64,000 nt of DNA, taken from positions 248,001 through 312,000 of the forward strand of contig MFFN01000002.1 of the NCBI GenBank assembly GCA_001777915.1, written 5' to 3'. Shown one piece after another: positions 24,998 to 33,460 of the stretch; position 1 is the stretch's first letter, and each line of letters opens with the position of its first letter. The DNA is from Candidatus Edwardsbacteria bacterium RifOxyA12_full_54_48. Lineage in GTDB: Bacteria > Edwardsbacteria > AC1 > EtOH8. Position numbers and translations under genes: made by a program. A model generated the notes under the pieces. That model did not search any database. It was not told the DNA's origin and saw nothing but the letters and a program-made list of their open reading frames with translations.

Positions 24998-26014
24998 TTA
25001 AAATATTTTTTGCAGGAAAATAGCCAGCTCCTGGTCGCTGATCTCGAAGGGCATCTTATCGTGCCGGATCTGCAGCAATTCCCCCGCCAGGGGAAGTCCG
25101 CGGCTGCGGGGCCGGGCGGTGATCAGGCTGGGCACCTTGAGCATATAGGCTATGGAAAAGACGTCGTTCTTGGAGCCGATAAAGCCCCGGGCCTGCGACA
25201 GGGCCTCGGCCGTTTCGGCCGATGATGGCGAGTTCATCACCGTCTGCCCTTTCAGGACCTGCTGGGGCATTTTACCATCGGGGTTTATCACGATCAGTTT
25301 GAGCAGGGGATCTTTAGCCAGGGTCCTTAAAATCTTTTCAAAGTTGCTCCTCCTCCAATGGCTTCCGTCCAGGGCCAGCACCGCCTGGCCTTTTTTCAGG
25401 CCCTCCTCCTTGAGCCTTTCCCGGAACTCCCTTTTACCCTCCAGCCCCACCAGCTTGGGCCAGGCTGGATGATGCCCCGACACCTGGGCCCCCAAGGGTT
25501 TTATTATGTCCAGACTGCGGACCACCTCGTCAGCCGAAAGGGTCCCGGCTTTGATGATGAAATTTTTAAGGGGATAATCCCGTCCGGTCTCCTGGCCGCA
25601 CCGCACCGTTATCCCGGAGCGGAAGAAAAGGTATGACAACTGCTCACTGGGGCGGTAGTTCAGGTCCAGCAGCAGGTCGAACCGGCGCTGGCGGAATATC
25701 TTCTTCAGCCGGCGGAATTCCCTGGAGGCCAGGCCGTCGATCAGCCGGGGGCGGAAATCTATCACCTCGTCCACCTCGTTGTCAAAATGCCACAGCCCGC
25801 GCTTGTCCTCGTCGATCAGCAGAGCGATCAGACTGTCCCGGTAATGCTTGCGCAGGGCCCGGATGGCCGGAACGGCGCACAGCAGTTCGCCGTCGTCCTG
25901 GGCCGGAAAGCACAGGATCCTGCCGGGCTTTTTAAGAACCCCGGTGAAATCCACCGGCTTTTGGCGGCCGTAGCGCCGGGACAGGCTTATGGCCAGGGCG
26001 GTGAACAGAGTCAA
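24998..26014 (-). CDS. Glycosyltransferase family 9 (heptosyltransferase-like) protein
   Basis: A 338-residue GT-B-fold protein similar to ADP-heptose:LPS heptosyltransferases: N-terminal RILCFPAQDDGELLCAVPAIRALRKHY, a D-rich second strand, and a C-terminal half with ALDGSHWRRSNFEKILRTL and GFIGSKNDVFSIAYMLKVPSLI. Such enzymes extend lipopolysaccharide core or other heptose glycans; gmhA at the start of the window fits. Start appears to be TTG at 26014, just after the lon stop codon, with no better ATG. Confidence 0.78.
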   Translation of the reverse strand: MTLFTALAISLSRRYGRQKPVDFTGVLKKPGRILCFPAQDDGELLCAVPAIRALRKHYRDSLIALLIDEDKRGLWHFDNEVDEVIDFRPRLIDGLASREFRRLKKIFRQRRFDLLLDLNYRPSEQLSYLFFRSGITVRCGQETGRDYPLKNFIIKAGTLSADEVVRSLDIIKPLGAQVSGHHPAWPKLVGLEGKREFRERLKEEGLKKGQAVLALDGSHWRRSNFEKILRTLAKDPLLKLIVINPDGKMPQQVLKGQTVMNSPSSAETAEALSQARGFIGSKNDVFSIAYMLKVPSLITARPRSRGLPLAGELLQIRHDKMPFEISDQELAIFLQKIF

Positions 26015-26015
26015 T

Positions 26016-28364
26016 TCATCTGCCTTTCCGGATCTTCGGCCCGAAGGCTATTTGGGCCACGCTTTCGATGTTACTGACAAAATGGAATTTCAGATTCTTC
26101 CGCACATGATCCGGCACCTCCTCCAGGTCCTTCCGGTTCTGCTCCGGCATGATGATCTCCCTGATGCCGGCTCTTTTGGCGGCGATCACCTTCTCCTTGA
26201 TGCCGCCCACCGGCATCACCTTTCCTCTCAGGGTGATCTCGCCGGTCATGGCCAGGTTGGCCTTCACCGGCCGGTCGGTCAGCAGGGAGATCAGGGCGGT
26301 GGCCATGGTCACCCCGGCCGAGGGCCCGTCCTTGGGGATGGCTCCGGACGGCACGTGGATGTGGATATCGAATTTTTCAAAAAAACGGGGATCTATCTTA
26401 TAGATCTTGGATTTGGACCGAATGTAGGACAGGGCGGCTTGGGCGGATTCCTTCATCACCTCACCCAGGGAGCCGGTCAGGCTGAGGCCCTTCTTGCCAA
26501 GCATCTTGGTGGCTTCGATAAAAAGTATCTCCCCTCCCACCGGGGTCCAGGCCAGCCCGGTGGCCATGCCCACCTCCCCGGTCCGCTCGGCCACCTCGGG
26601 GAACACCTTCTGGGGTCCCAGATATTTGTGCAGGCTCTGGGGGGTGACGGTCTTTTTGGTTTTATCTCCGGAGGCCACGTCTTTGGCCACTTTGCGGCAG
26701 ATGGTGGCGATCTCCCGCTCCAGGTTTCTGACCCCGGCCTCGCGGGTGTACTGGGAGATTATCTGGCTGATGGATTGATCGCTGAATTTGATGTGACCCT
26801 CGGTCAGGCCGTTCTCCTTGATCTGCCTGGGAACCAGATATTTCAGGGCGATGTGCAGTTTCTCCTCCTCGATGTAGCCCGGCAATTCCAGCACCTCCAT
26901 CCGGTCCTTGAGAGCCGAGGGTATGGGATCCATCACATTGGCGGTGGTGATGAACATCACCTTGGAAAGATCGAACGGCACATCCAGGTAATGGTCGGCA
27001 AAGGAGAAATTCTGTTCGGGGTCCAGCACCTCCAACAGGGCGGCTGACGGGTCGCCCCGGAAATCCAACCCTATCTTGTCCACCTCGTCCAGCATGAACA
27101 CCGGATTGTTGGTCTCGGTGTGCTTCAGCCCCTGGATTATGCGGCCCGGCATCGAGCCGATATAGGTGCGGCGGAAGCCCCGGATCTCGGCCTCGTCCCG
27201 GATCCCCCCCAGCGAGATGCGGTAGAATTTGCGGCCCAGGGCCCGGGCGATGGATCGGCCCAAGGAGGTCTTGCCCACCCCCGGAGGGCCCACGAAGCAC
27301 AGGATGGGGCCCTTGGCGTCCCCCTTTAGCTTGCGGACCGCCAGATATTCGATGATCCGGTCCTTGACCTTCTCCAGGTCGTAATGATCCTCGTCCAGTA
27401 TCTTACGGGCGGCCGCCACGTCCAGGCTGTCGGTGGTGGAGACGCTCCAGGGAAGCTTCACCAGCCAGTCGATATAGGTGCGGGACACGGTGTACTCGGC
27501 GGCGTGTGGTGGCATCCGGGCCAGCCGGTCCAGCTCCTCCTGGGCCGCCTTCAGGGCCTCGGGGCTTAAGTTCGCCTTCTCCACTTTCTTGCGCAGATTT
27601 CCCACCTCCAGCGAATGCTCGTCGCCCTCGCCCAGTTCCCGCTGAATGGCCTTCATCTGCTCCCGCAAAAAATAATCGCGCTGGTCCTTGTCCATCTCGG
27701 TCTTGACCTGGTTCCGGATCTTGTCCCCCAGTTCCAGGATGGAGAGCTCCTTGGACAGCAGCGGGATCAGCTTCTGCAGCCGATCCTTGGGATCGATGGT
27801 CTCCAGTATCTGCTGGCGCTCGGCGATGGTCAGGTTGAGGTTGGAGGCGATCAGGTCGGCCATCTTGCCGCTGTCCTCGATGTTCAGGGAGACCGCCTGC
27901 AGTTCGTCCGGCAGGTAGGGCGCCAGGGAGATGATCTTCTGGAACAGGGACACCACGTTCCGCATCAGGGCCTCGGCCTCGATGCTCTTGCGGCCCTTCT
28001 CCTTGAGCACCTCCACCTTGGCCATGAGGTAGGGCTCACTCTGGACGAATTTGGTTATCTTGATCCGGTTAAGCCCCTGCACCAGTATCCGGATGCTGCC
28101 ATCCGGGAACCGGAGCATCTTGATTATCAGGGCCGCGGTGCCGACCGGGTAGATCTCGTCCTCCTTGGGCTCGTCGGTATCCTGCCTCAGCTGGGTGCAC
28201 AGGCCGATGATCTTGTTTCCCAGCAGGGCCTCGTCGGTGAGCTTGATCATCTTCTCGTTGGAGATGACCAGTGGGACTATCAGATAGGGAAAGATCACCT
28301 GCCCCTTGAGCGGCAGGATGGGAAGCTCTCCCGGTATTTTTATTTCTTTGGATTCTTCGGGCAT
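26016..28364 (-). CDS. lon: ATP-dependent protease Lon
   Basis: A 782-residue LonA. N-terminal substrate-binding domain (ELPILPLKGQVIFPYLIVPLVI), AAA+ module with Walker A GPPGVGKTS and Walker B PVFMLDEVDKIG, and the C-terminal serine protease domain with catalytic Ser in PKDGPSAGVTMA and Lys in GGIKEKVIAAKRAG. Degrades misfolded and short-lived regulatory proteins in the cytosol. The length is normal. An Hsp20 gene lies 77 bp upstream, consistent with proteostasis. No CIRCE element was seen. Confidence 0.98.
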   Translation of the reverse strand: MPEESKEIKIPGELPILPLKGQVIFPYLIVPLVISNEKMIKLTDEALLGNKIIGLCTQLRQDTDEPKEDEIYPVGTAALIIKMLRFPDGSIRILVQGLNRIKITKFVQSEPYLMAKVEVLKEKGRKSIEAEALMRNVVSLFQKIISLAPYLPDELQAVSLNIEDSGKMADLIASNLNLTIAERQQILETIDPKDRLQKLIPLLSKELSILELGDKIRNQVKTEMDKDQRDYFLREQMKAIQRELGEGDEHSLEVGNLRKKVEKANLSPEALKAAQEELDRLARMPPHAAEYTVSRTYIDWLVKLPWSVSTTDSLDVAAARKILDEDHYDLEKVKDRIIEYLAVRKLKGDAKGPILCFVGPPGVGKTSLGRSIARALGRKFYRISLGGIRDEAEIRGFRRTYIGSMPGRIIQGLKHTETNNPVFMLDEVDKIGLDFRGDPSAALLEVLDPEQNFSFADHYLDVPFDLSKVMFITTANVMDPIPSALKDRMEVLELPGYIEEEKLHIALKYLVPRQIKENGLTEGHIKFSDQSISQIISQYTREAGVRNLEREIATICRKVAKDVASGDKTKKTVTPQSLHKYLGPQKVFPEVAERTGEVGMATGLAWTPVGGEILFIEATKMLGKKGLSLTGSLGEVMKESAQAALSYIRSKSKIYKIDPRFFEKFDIHIHVPSGAIPKDGPSAGVTMATALISLLTDRPVKANLAMTGEITLRGKVMPVGGIKEKVIAAKRAGIREIIMPEQNRKDLEEVPDHVRKNLKFHFVSNIESVAQIAFGPKIRKGR

Positions 28365-28440
28365 TCAATACCTATTCAATGGTTGGGTTGTGGTTTGGGA
28401 TCCTTCCCCTGACGAATGGCGGACGATCGTCCCCCGGGGC

Positions 28441-28875
28441 TCATTCAATCGTTATCTCCACGGTCCTGGCTTTTTCCTTGGAGATCCTGATATCCAGCAT
28501 CCCGTCCTTGTAGACCGAGCTCTTGACCTTGTCGCTGACCGTCTCCGGCAGGTGAATTATCTTCTCGAACCAGCCTTGGGTTATCTCTATCTTGTGGTAG
28601 AAGCGTTTCTGGTCCTGCCCGGCATTGTCCATCCGGGAGCCCCTGATGGCTATCGCCCCGGGGACGAAGGTGATATTGATGTCATCCTTGGAGATGCCGG
28701 CCAGATCCAGCTTGATGACCAGTTCCTGGTCGGTCTCGTATACATCGCAGTTGGGATGCCACAGGGTCTCCTCCTCCACCAGATAAAAGGGCTGGGTCTG
28801 GTCGGTCATGTCGTTCAGCAGCCCGCTCAGGTCCCGGCGGTACACCCGCATTACTTTTACCGGTTGATTTGGCAT
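28441..28875 (-). CDS. Hsp20/alpha-crystallin small heat shock protein
   Basis: A 144-residue small heat-shock protein. The alpha-crystallin domain spans about residues 38-140 (DVYETDQELVIKLDLAGISKDDINITF; the GxL-like QGWFEKIIHLPETVSDKVKSSVYKDGMLDIRISK). It holds unfolding proteins in an ATP-independent way. AAGGAG precedes the ATG. It stands between a ferritin-like gene and lon on the same strand. Confidence 0.93.
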   Translation of the reverse strand: MPNQPVKVMRVYRRDLSGLLNDMTDQTQPFYLVEEETLWHPNCDVYETDQELVIKLDLAGISKDDINITFVPGAIAIRGSRMDNAGQDQKRFYHKIEITQGWFEKIIHLPETVSDKVKSSVYKDGMLDIRISKEKARTVEITIE

Positions 28876-28897
28876 AATTCTCTCCTTCCTCGATTCC

Positions 28898-29419
28898 TTA
28901 GGGAATGAAAAGCTTGAAATAATCCCGGTCGGTTGCGGAGATCTGGCCTATCTTGTTGCGGACATCCTCCGCCAGGCCCAGCTTTTCCGCCTGCCGGGCC
29001 AGCATCAGGATGTGGCGCCTGGTATTGGTGTTCAGATGGTCCATCTGCTGGATCCTGGCATCGTTGACGCCCTGCAGTATGCTGTCGAAGGCCTGGTTGA
29101 TCTCGCTGCTCTCCAGCTCCGCCAACAGCAGAAATATCCCATCCAGCCCTTTTTCGCGTTTCAGCCGGGCGAAGGTCTGGGCCATCTTTTGTCCGATCCT
29201 TTCCGGAAGGAGATCCGGGATGTCGAAATTGACATCCTTGATCGCCGGGATCCGGCTGATGTTTTCCAGGGCCCTGGCATGCGACAGCTCCTCATCGGAC
29301 ATGTCGGCAAAGAATTGCCGGAGTTCCAGGTCCTCAAAGCTTATGGAACACCACAGGTATACCTCGGACATCTTCAGTTCCAAGGTTTTAAATTTTTCCA
29401 GGGCCTCGGCCAGTATCAT
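28898..29419 (-). CDS. Ferritin-like/rubrerythrin-type four-helix protein
   Basis: A 173-residue helix bundle with Glu and His positions of a ferritin-like diiron site: MSEVYLWCSISFEDLELRQFFADMSDEELSHARAL near residues 17-51 (ExxH in EELSH) and a second helix pair LLAELESSEINQAFD near residue 103. It lacks a rubredoxin domain. The family includes iron-binding and oxidative stress proteins. The second metal Glu-x-x-His is not seen, so diiron activity is uncertain. Confidence 0.7.
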   Translation of the reverse strand: MILAEALEKFKTLELKMSEVYLWCSISFEDLELRQFFADMSDEELSHARALENISRIPAIKDVNFDIPDLLPERIGQKMAQTFARLKREKGLDGIFLLLAELESSEINQAFDSILQGVNDARIQQMDHLNTNTRRHILMLARQAEKLGLAEDVRNKIGQISATDRDYFKLFIP

Positions 29420-29462
29420 TTTTCACCACTTAAAAATTTACCGTCTGCCGCCCGGGGGCCGC

Positions 29463-29828
29463 CTAAACTTTGGGGCCGACCGTGATCTTGATGATGCGGC
29501 GCAGCTGCTTCAATTTTATATTGTCCGCCTTGTTCAGATCCCGCATTATTATGGAGATGATCCTTTCGCGGTCGCTGATCTTGGCCGGCACCCCTTTTTT
29601 ATTGGCTTCAACTTCCGAATTTGCCGGAAAGAGGTCGCGAACCGTGACATTCAGGGCGGAGGCCACCTTCTCCAGGGTCTTGATGGTGGGATTCACCCGG
29701 GCCTGTTCGATAAAGCCGATATAGCGGTAATCGAACCCAGCCTTCTCCCCCAGCTTCTGCTGGGAGATGCCCTTGGCCTTGCGGATCCGGCGGGCATTGG
29801 CCCCTATCAATTTAATGAGAGCGTCCAT
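29463..29828 (-). CDS. XRE-family transcriptional regulator
   Basis: A 121-residue protein with an N-terminal helix-turn-helix (IGANARRIRKAKGISQQKLGEKAGFDYRYIGFIEQARVNPTIKTLEKVASALNV, residues about 8-62) of the Cro/CI type. The C-terminal half is charged and without recognised effector domain. GGAG precedes the ATG. It lies just downstream of the dehydrogenase operon (34 bp), so a regulatory link is possible but unproven. Confidence 0.87.
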   Translation of the reverse strand: MDALIKLIGANARRIRKAKGISQQKLGEKAGFDYRYIGFIEQARVNPTIKTLEKVASALNVTVRDLFPANSEVEANKKGVPAKISDRERIISIIMRDLNKADNIKLKQLRRIIKITVGPKV

Positions 29829-29861
29829 TTTTTTCTCCTTTAAAATTCAAACCGGTTAAAA

Positions 29862-30998
29862 TTACTTCATTGCCTCCTGGCGGGAAAACTCGCGTTCCAG
29901 GGCGAATTCGGCGATGGGCGGCTCTTTTGCCCCGCTCTTTATGAAGTCGGCCGCCTTTCGCCCGATGGCCGGACCCAGCATGAAGCCATGCCCGCACATT
30001 CCGGCGATGACATAGAAGCCATCCAGGGGCGAGCGGTCCAGGATGGGGTTGCCGTCAGGGGTGTTCTCATAGCTTCCCGACCATTGGCGGATGACCTTGA
30101 CCGGGCCCAGGGCGGGAATCAGCTTGAGCATCCTTTTGGGCATCTCCGACAAAAATTCATAGCTGGAATCGGTGGAATGTCCCGGAACGTTGGGAACCGG
30201 CGAGTAGCAGCCGATGAACTGCCCGTTGTGCCGGAACTGCTGGAAATAGCCGCCATCGGCCCGGTAATCCACCAGCATGGGGATGTTCAGATATTCCACC
30301 CCTTCGGTTATCAGGGCCTCATGCCGCTCCGGCTCCACCGGCACATCTATTCCGGCCATTTGACCGATCTCCCTGGACCAGGGCCCGGCGGCGTTGATGA
30401 CGATATCGGCATGGTATTCGGTCCCCTGGGCGGTTTTGACCCCCTTGACCCGGCCTCCGCCCTGCATTATGGCGGTCACCTCGGTGAAAGTGTTTACCAG
30501 CCCGCCGCATGATCTGATCTTTTCAGCGTAGCCATTGACCACCGCAAAGGGGTAGGCCTGTCCGTCGGACGGGCAGTAGGAGCCGCCCAGCAGGCCGTCG
30601 ATGTTCAGTCCCGGGGCAACCTGCCCGGCCTGGTAGGCATCCACCCAGCGGACATCCTTCAGGCCGAAACTCTGTTGAACGGCGATATTAGCCAGAAAAG
30701 CTTCTTTCTTCTCCGGGCTGTGGGCCAGGAACAGATACCCGCCGGGATGCCAATGGACATCCATCCCCAGTTCCTCTTTCATGCTGCTGAAATGTCTTAC
30801 GCTCTCCTGCATCAGCTTGATGGACCCCTGGGAGGTGAACTGCTGGCGGATGCCGCCTATGCAGCGTCCGGTGGATCCGGCGCACAGGAAGCCCTTCTCG
30901 ATCAGCCGGACCCCATATCCTGCCCGGGCCAGGTAGTACCCGGTGGCCGCTCCGACGATACCGCCACCGATGATTATGATGTCGGCGCTCTTGGGCAT
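29862..30998 (-). CDS. FAD-dependent oxidoreductase (DAO family, sarcosine/proline dehydrogenase-like catalytic subunit)
   Basis: A 378-residue DAO-fold flavoprotein: FAD Rossmann motif ADIIIIGGGIVGAATGYYLARAGYGV, RCIGGIRQQF near residue 45, and the C-terminal GFYVIAGMCGHGFMLGPAIG. Enzymes of this family oxidise secondary or D-amino acids (sarcosine, proline, glycine). The ATG at 30998 lies 2 bases after the BFD protein stop; the frame is open upstream but without homology. Together with HcnA-, HcnB-, 4Fe-4S- and BFD-like proteins it resembles multisubunit dye-linked amino acid dehydrogenases. The substrate is unknown. Confidence 0.87.
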   Translation of the reverse strand: MPKSADIIIIGGGIVGAATGYYLARAGYGVRLIEKGFLCAGSTGRCIGGIRQQFTSQGSIKLMQESVRHFSSMKEELGMDVHWHPGGYLFLAHSPEKKEAFLANIAVQQSFGLKDVRWVDAYQAGQVAPGLNIDGLLGGSYCPSDGQAYPFAVVNGYAEKIRSCGGLVNTFTEVTAIMQGGGRVKGVKTAQGTEYHADIVINAAGPWSREIGQMAGIDVPVEPERHEALITEGVEYLNIPMLVDYRADGGYFQQFRHNGQFIGCYSPVPNVPGHSTDSSYEFLSEMPKRMLKLIPALGPVKVIRQWSGSYENTPDGNPILDRSPLDGFYVIAGMCGHGFMLGPAIGRKAADFIKSGAKEPPIAEFALEREFSRQEAMK

Positions 30999-31000
30999 TT

Positions 31001-31270
31001 TTATGAATCCGCCAGAATTTTCAGCGAGATGGGCTGCAGCGGCGAGCGCTGGGTAACGGCCTTTTGATCCTCCGGGGTCTGCCCCAGCTGGCGGGCCAGG
31101 ATCTGATTTACCAGCCGGCGGCAGGTCCGCCCCTGGCAATGGCCCATGCCGGCCCTGGTCAGCCGTTTGACCTCGTCGGCTGTGGTCGCGCCTTTTTCAA
31201 TCGCTTCCATGACCTGGGACTCGGTGATATCCTCGCAGCGGCAGATTATTTTGTCGTTGTTGTCCACCAT
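31001..31270 (-). CDS. BFD-like [2Fe-2S]-binding protein
   Basis: An 89-residue protein with a bacterioferritin-associated-ferredoxin domain: ICRCEDITESQVMEAIEKGATTADEVKRLTRAGMGHCQGRTC supplies the four Cys ligands in CxC-x(~30)-CxxxxC spacing. Separate BFD subunits pass electrons between DAO-type and HcnB-type subunits in proline and sarcosine dehydrogenases. It is encoded directly upstream of the DAO subunit and 54 bp after membrane cassette A. Confidence 0.88.
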   Translation of the reverse strand: MVDNNDKIICRCEDITESQVMEAIEKGATTADEVKRLTRAGMGHCQGRTCRRLVNQILARQLGQTPEDQKAVTQRSPLQPISLKILADS

Positions 31271-31324
31271 AACAGCGATCTCAACCTCTTTAACTTAGGA
31301 ATCTTAAACCCGCTCAGGCAAGTT

Positions 31325-31957
31325 TTATTTTATCAAATTTATCCAATCGGTCAGCAGGAACTGCACCCTACCGATCAGCAATGATACCCGGGCCATGACG
31401 GTGTTGCCAAAACTGGCCCCGAAGCCGATCATGATGAACCAGATGCCGATGTTGGCCGATACTTTGAGGGCCCCCTTCTGCTCCCGGGAGAAGAAAAAAT
31501 AACTCAAGGTGGTCAATACCCCAATAAAAGTGATCAGTCCCCAAACCAGACTCCAGCCCCCCAGTTTAAGGTTGGTGGCATCGGCGATAGCGCTCTGCAT
31601 CTGCTTGAGGACATCGGCCTGGATGGTGGGGGCCAATGCCATTCCACTCCCGGTCCCCAGCAGCACCGCCAGGGGGATCAGGATCAGCCAGCCGGTTTTG
31701 GCGCTGAACCGGAAGAAGAACATCATTCCCAGAAGGCCGGGGATGATGAACCAGAAATTGTGCTGATGGAAAATCGGCACGTAGAGGTTGGGAACGATGG
31801 CGTTGTTCCAGTAAATGGCCACGCCGTATCCGGCCGAGATCCCCACGAAAAGGTGCTCGGCAAAACGGTAGAAGGGATTCTCCTTGTATAAAAAGGAGAA
31901 GATACACAGGGTCAGTATGGCCGCGATCCATACCCAGAGATTGTTTGAAAATGTCAT
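31325..31957 (-). CDS. Uncharacterised six-helix membrane protein, cassette A gene 4
   Basis: A 210-residue polytopic membrane protein (about six helices) of no recognised family. Its paralogue is 34734-35366; both share YK-NP-RFAEHLF-G near residue 25, GMM-FFRF, ADVLKQ-Q, YFFFSRE and the C-terminal GIWF-MIGFGA-FG-TVMARVSLLI-R-QFL-TDWI-LIK. No haem, quinone or nucleotide motif is apparent. Last gene of the first cassette; AAGGAG precedes its start. The cytosolic AEH and SRE residues are the most conserved polar positions. Confidence 0.85.
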   Translation of the reverse strand: MTFSNNLWVWIAAILTLCIFSFLYKENPFYRFAEHLFVGISAGYGVAIYWNNAIVPNLYVPIFHQHNFWFIIPGLLGMMFFFRFSAKTGWLILIPLAVLLGTGSGMALAPTIQADVLKQMQSAIADATNLKLGGWSLVWGLITFIGVLTTLSYFFFSREQKGALKVSANIGIWFIMIGFGASFGNTVMARVSLLIGRVQFLLTDWINLIK

Positions 31958-31967
31958 TTGGCTCTCC

Positions 31968-32816
31968 TTACTTCTTGCTCTGGTTGTGCCGGGTCACCAG
32001 GTAGCCGATATTGCCCAGGATGATGAACAGCATCAACAGCAGGTGGACGATGGAAACGGCGTTCATCCCCTTGGTGGCCACCGGAGCGGCGCTGGAATAG
32101 CCGTTCTTCTGGTTCAGGTATTCATACTCGCTGGCCCCCTTCATGCCGTTAAGCAGTCCCACCAGCTGGCCGGCCTGCAGGAAGGGATAGTAGTCGGCGG
32201 TGCTGACCGCGGTGCAGCCGGCGCCCACGTTGGCATGATAGCGGGTATGGGCATAGAGAATCCAGCTCTGGGTGACGGCACTGCCGGCAATGGAGACCAC
32301 CAGGGGCACATCGGCATAGTTGCGGACGCCGGCCATCATCGGCAGGCTGTCCAGCGGGGTGCCGTAGAAATCGGTGGGAAAGGCCTGGCGGAAGTTTTCT
32401 CCGATGGACATCATCACGATGGAATAGCCCGGCTTGAAGCCCAGGAAAACGTAATCCCGGCCGTTCTGGGCCCCGTACTCCGGGGCGATCTTCTGCAGGG
32501 CCGTTTCCGAAAGAGCAGCGCCGTTGGGGTCCAGGGTCAGGATGGCTATCCGGATCTTCTTGGCAAAACAGTGACGGATGACCGCCTCCAGCATGGGCTG
32601 CAGCTCGGGCATCATGGAGGGGCTGTAATCGGCCGCTATCAATATCGGCTGGTTCTGGGGAGGTATCTTATCTATGAAGTCGTACAGTTTGATGGTATAT
32701 TTCCCCGGCAGAGTGGGCAGTTTCATGGGTATCACCAGGGGAAAGATCACCGCCAGGGCCACCAGCAGGAAGATGTACCGGCGGTTTATCTTGGTCAGGT
32801 TCTCTAATATCTTCAT
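31968..32816 (-). CDS. Uncharacterised membrane-anchored extracytoplasmic protein, cassette A gene 3
   Basis: A 282-residue protein with an N-terminal anchor (residues about 14-32), a large domain of about 215 residues and a C-terminal anchor (about 256-275), so the domain lies on one side of the membrane, probably outside. Shared with paralogue 35407-36258: DY-P---EL-PM--AV-RHCFA, EY---G-DY---GF-PG, TP-DSLPMM---NY-D, AGS----SWI and YPFLQ--Q--G-L-GMKG--EYE. No enzyme family recognised; the start overlaps cassette gene 2 by 4 bp. Confidence 0.82.
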   Translation of the reverse strand: MKILENLTKINRRYIFLLVALAVIFPLVIPMKLPTLPGKYTIKLYDFIDKIPPQNQPILIAADYSPSMMPELQPMLEAVIRHCFAKKIRIAILTLDPNGAALSETALQKIAPEYGAQNGRDYVFLGFKPGYSIVMMSIGENFRQAFPTDFYGTPLDSLPMMAGVRNYADVPLVVSIAGSAVTQSWILYAHTRYHANVGAGCTAVSTADYYPFLQAGQLVGLLNGMKGASEYEYLNQKNGYSSAAPVATKGMNAVSIVHLLLMLFIILGNIGYLVTRHNQSKK

Positions 32817-33451
32817 TTGCCGCCTCCTCCCAGCCAGCTGCGCTCAATGCCCAGGATTATCTTCAGCGAGGTAGCCGTCATCCCCAGGCCGATCCCGAAA
32901 AGGATCCCCCGCTTGGCTGCCATGTTGGGGACCATCATGATCCATTCGGCGATGTCCGGTATCTTGGACCAGATCATGGAGCCGAAGGGGATCACTCCCA
33001 GCATCACTATAAAGCCTGAGATCAGCAGCAGGGCCGCCTCCTGGGAACGGGCCCGGAAGGCCCGGTAGGCGGCCGAGGCCATATAGAAAGCCAGAATGGC
33101 GAACATGGCCGAATCCATGGGGGCCTGGACATAGAGGAACAGGGTGTGGTACAGCTCGCCCAGCGACTCCAGTCCCTTTACCCTCCCGAAGATGCCCAGC
33201 AGGGCCATCACCACCAGGGCCATCAGGGTCACGATGCTGTTCCACCAATGCGGCTTGCGCCTTCTGACCTTAAGCAGGTGATGGTTGAACAGGCTGCCGA
33301 CGGCCAGCACAATGGCAAAGGCGCTGATGACCAGGGTCCACTGCAGGGTGGTCTGGTAGATGTTGGTTGATATCTGGCTGGGGATGAAGAATTGGAAGAA
33401 GAAGAATATCCCCAGGGTCAGTACGATTATCAAAGGTATCTGTCTTTTCAT
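32813..33451 (-). CDS. Uncharacterised membrane protein, cassette A gene 2
   Basis: A 212-residue membrane protein (about six helices). Its paralogue is 36260-36886. Most conserved is the block AMFAILAFYMASA-YRAFRA-S-EA-LLISGFIVMLG near residue 115, followed by P--AEW-M-VPNMAAKRGI-FGIGLG-TATSLKIILGIER-W at the C-terminus. Family and function unknown. GGAG precedes the start. Confidence 0.82.
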   Translation of the reverse strand: MKRQIPLIIVLTLGIFFFFQFFIPSQISTNIYQTTLQWTLVISAFAIVLAVGSLFNHHLLKVRRRKPHWWNSIVTLMALVVMALLGIFGRVKGLESLGELYHTLFLYVQAPMDSAMFAILAFYMASAAYRAFRARSQEAALLLISGFIVMLGVIPFGSMIWSKIPDIAEWIMMVPNMAAKRGILFGIGLGMTATSLKIILGIERSWLGGGGK

Positions 33452-33460
33452 TTTTTCTCC

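Noticed and set aside
27615-28412. Plus-strand frames opposite lon (and similar ones opposite recA, prfA, korA)
   Set aside because: All lie on the reverse of clear conserved genes and their amino-acid composition (His, Gly, Leu, Gln repeats) is that of shadow frames.
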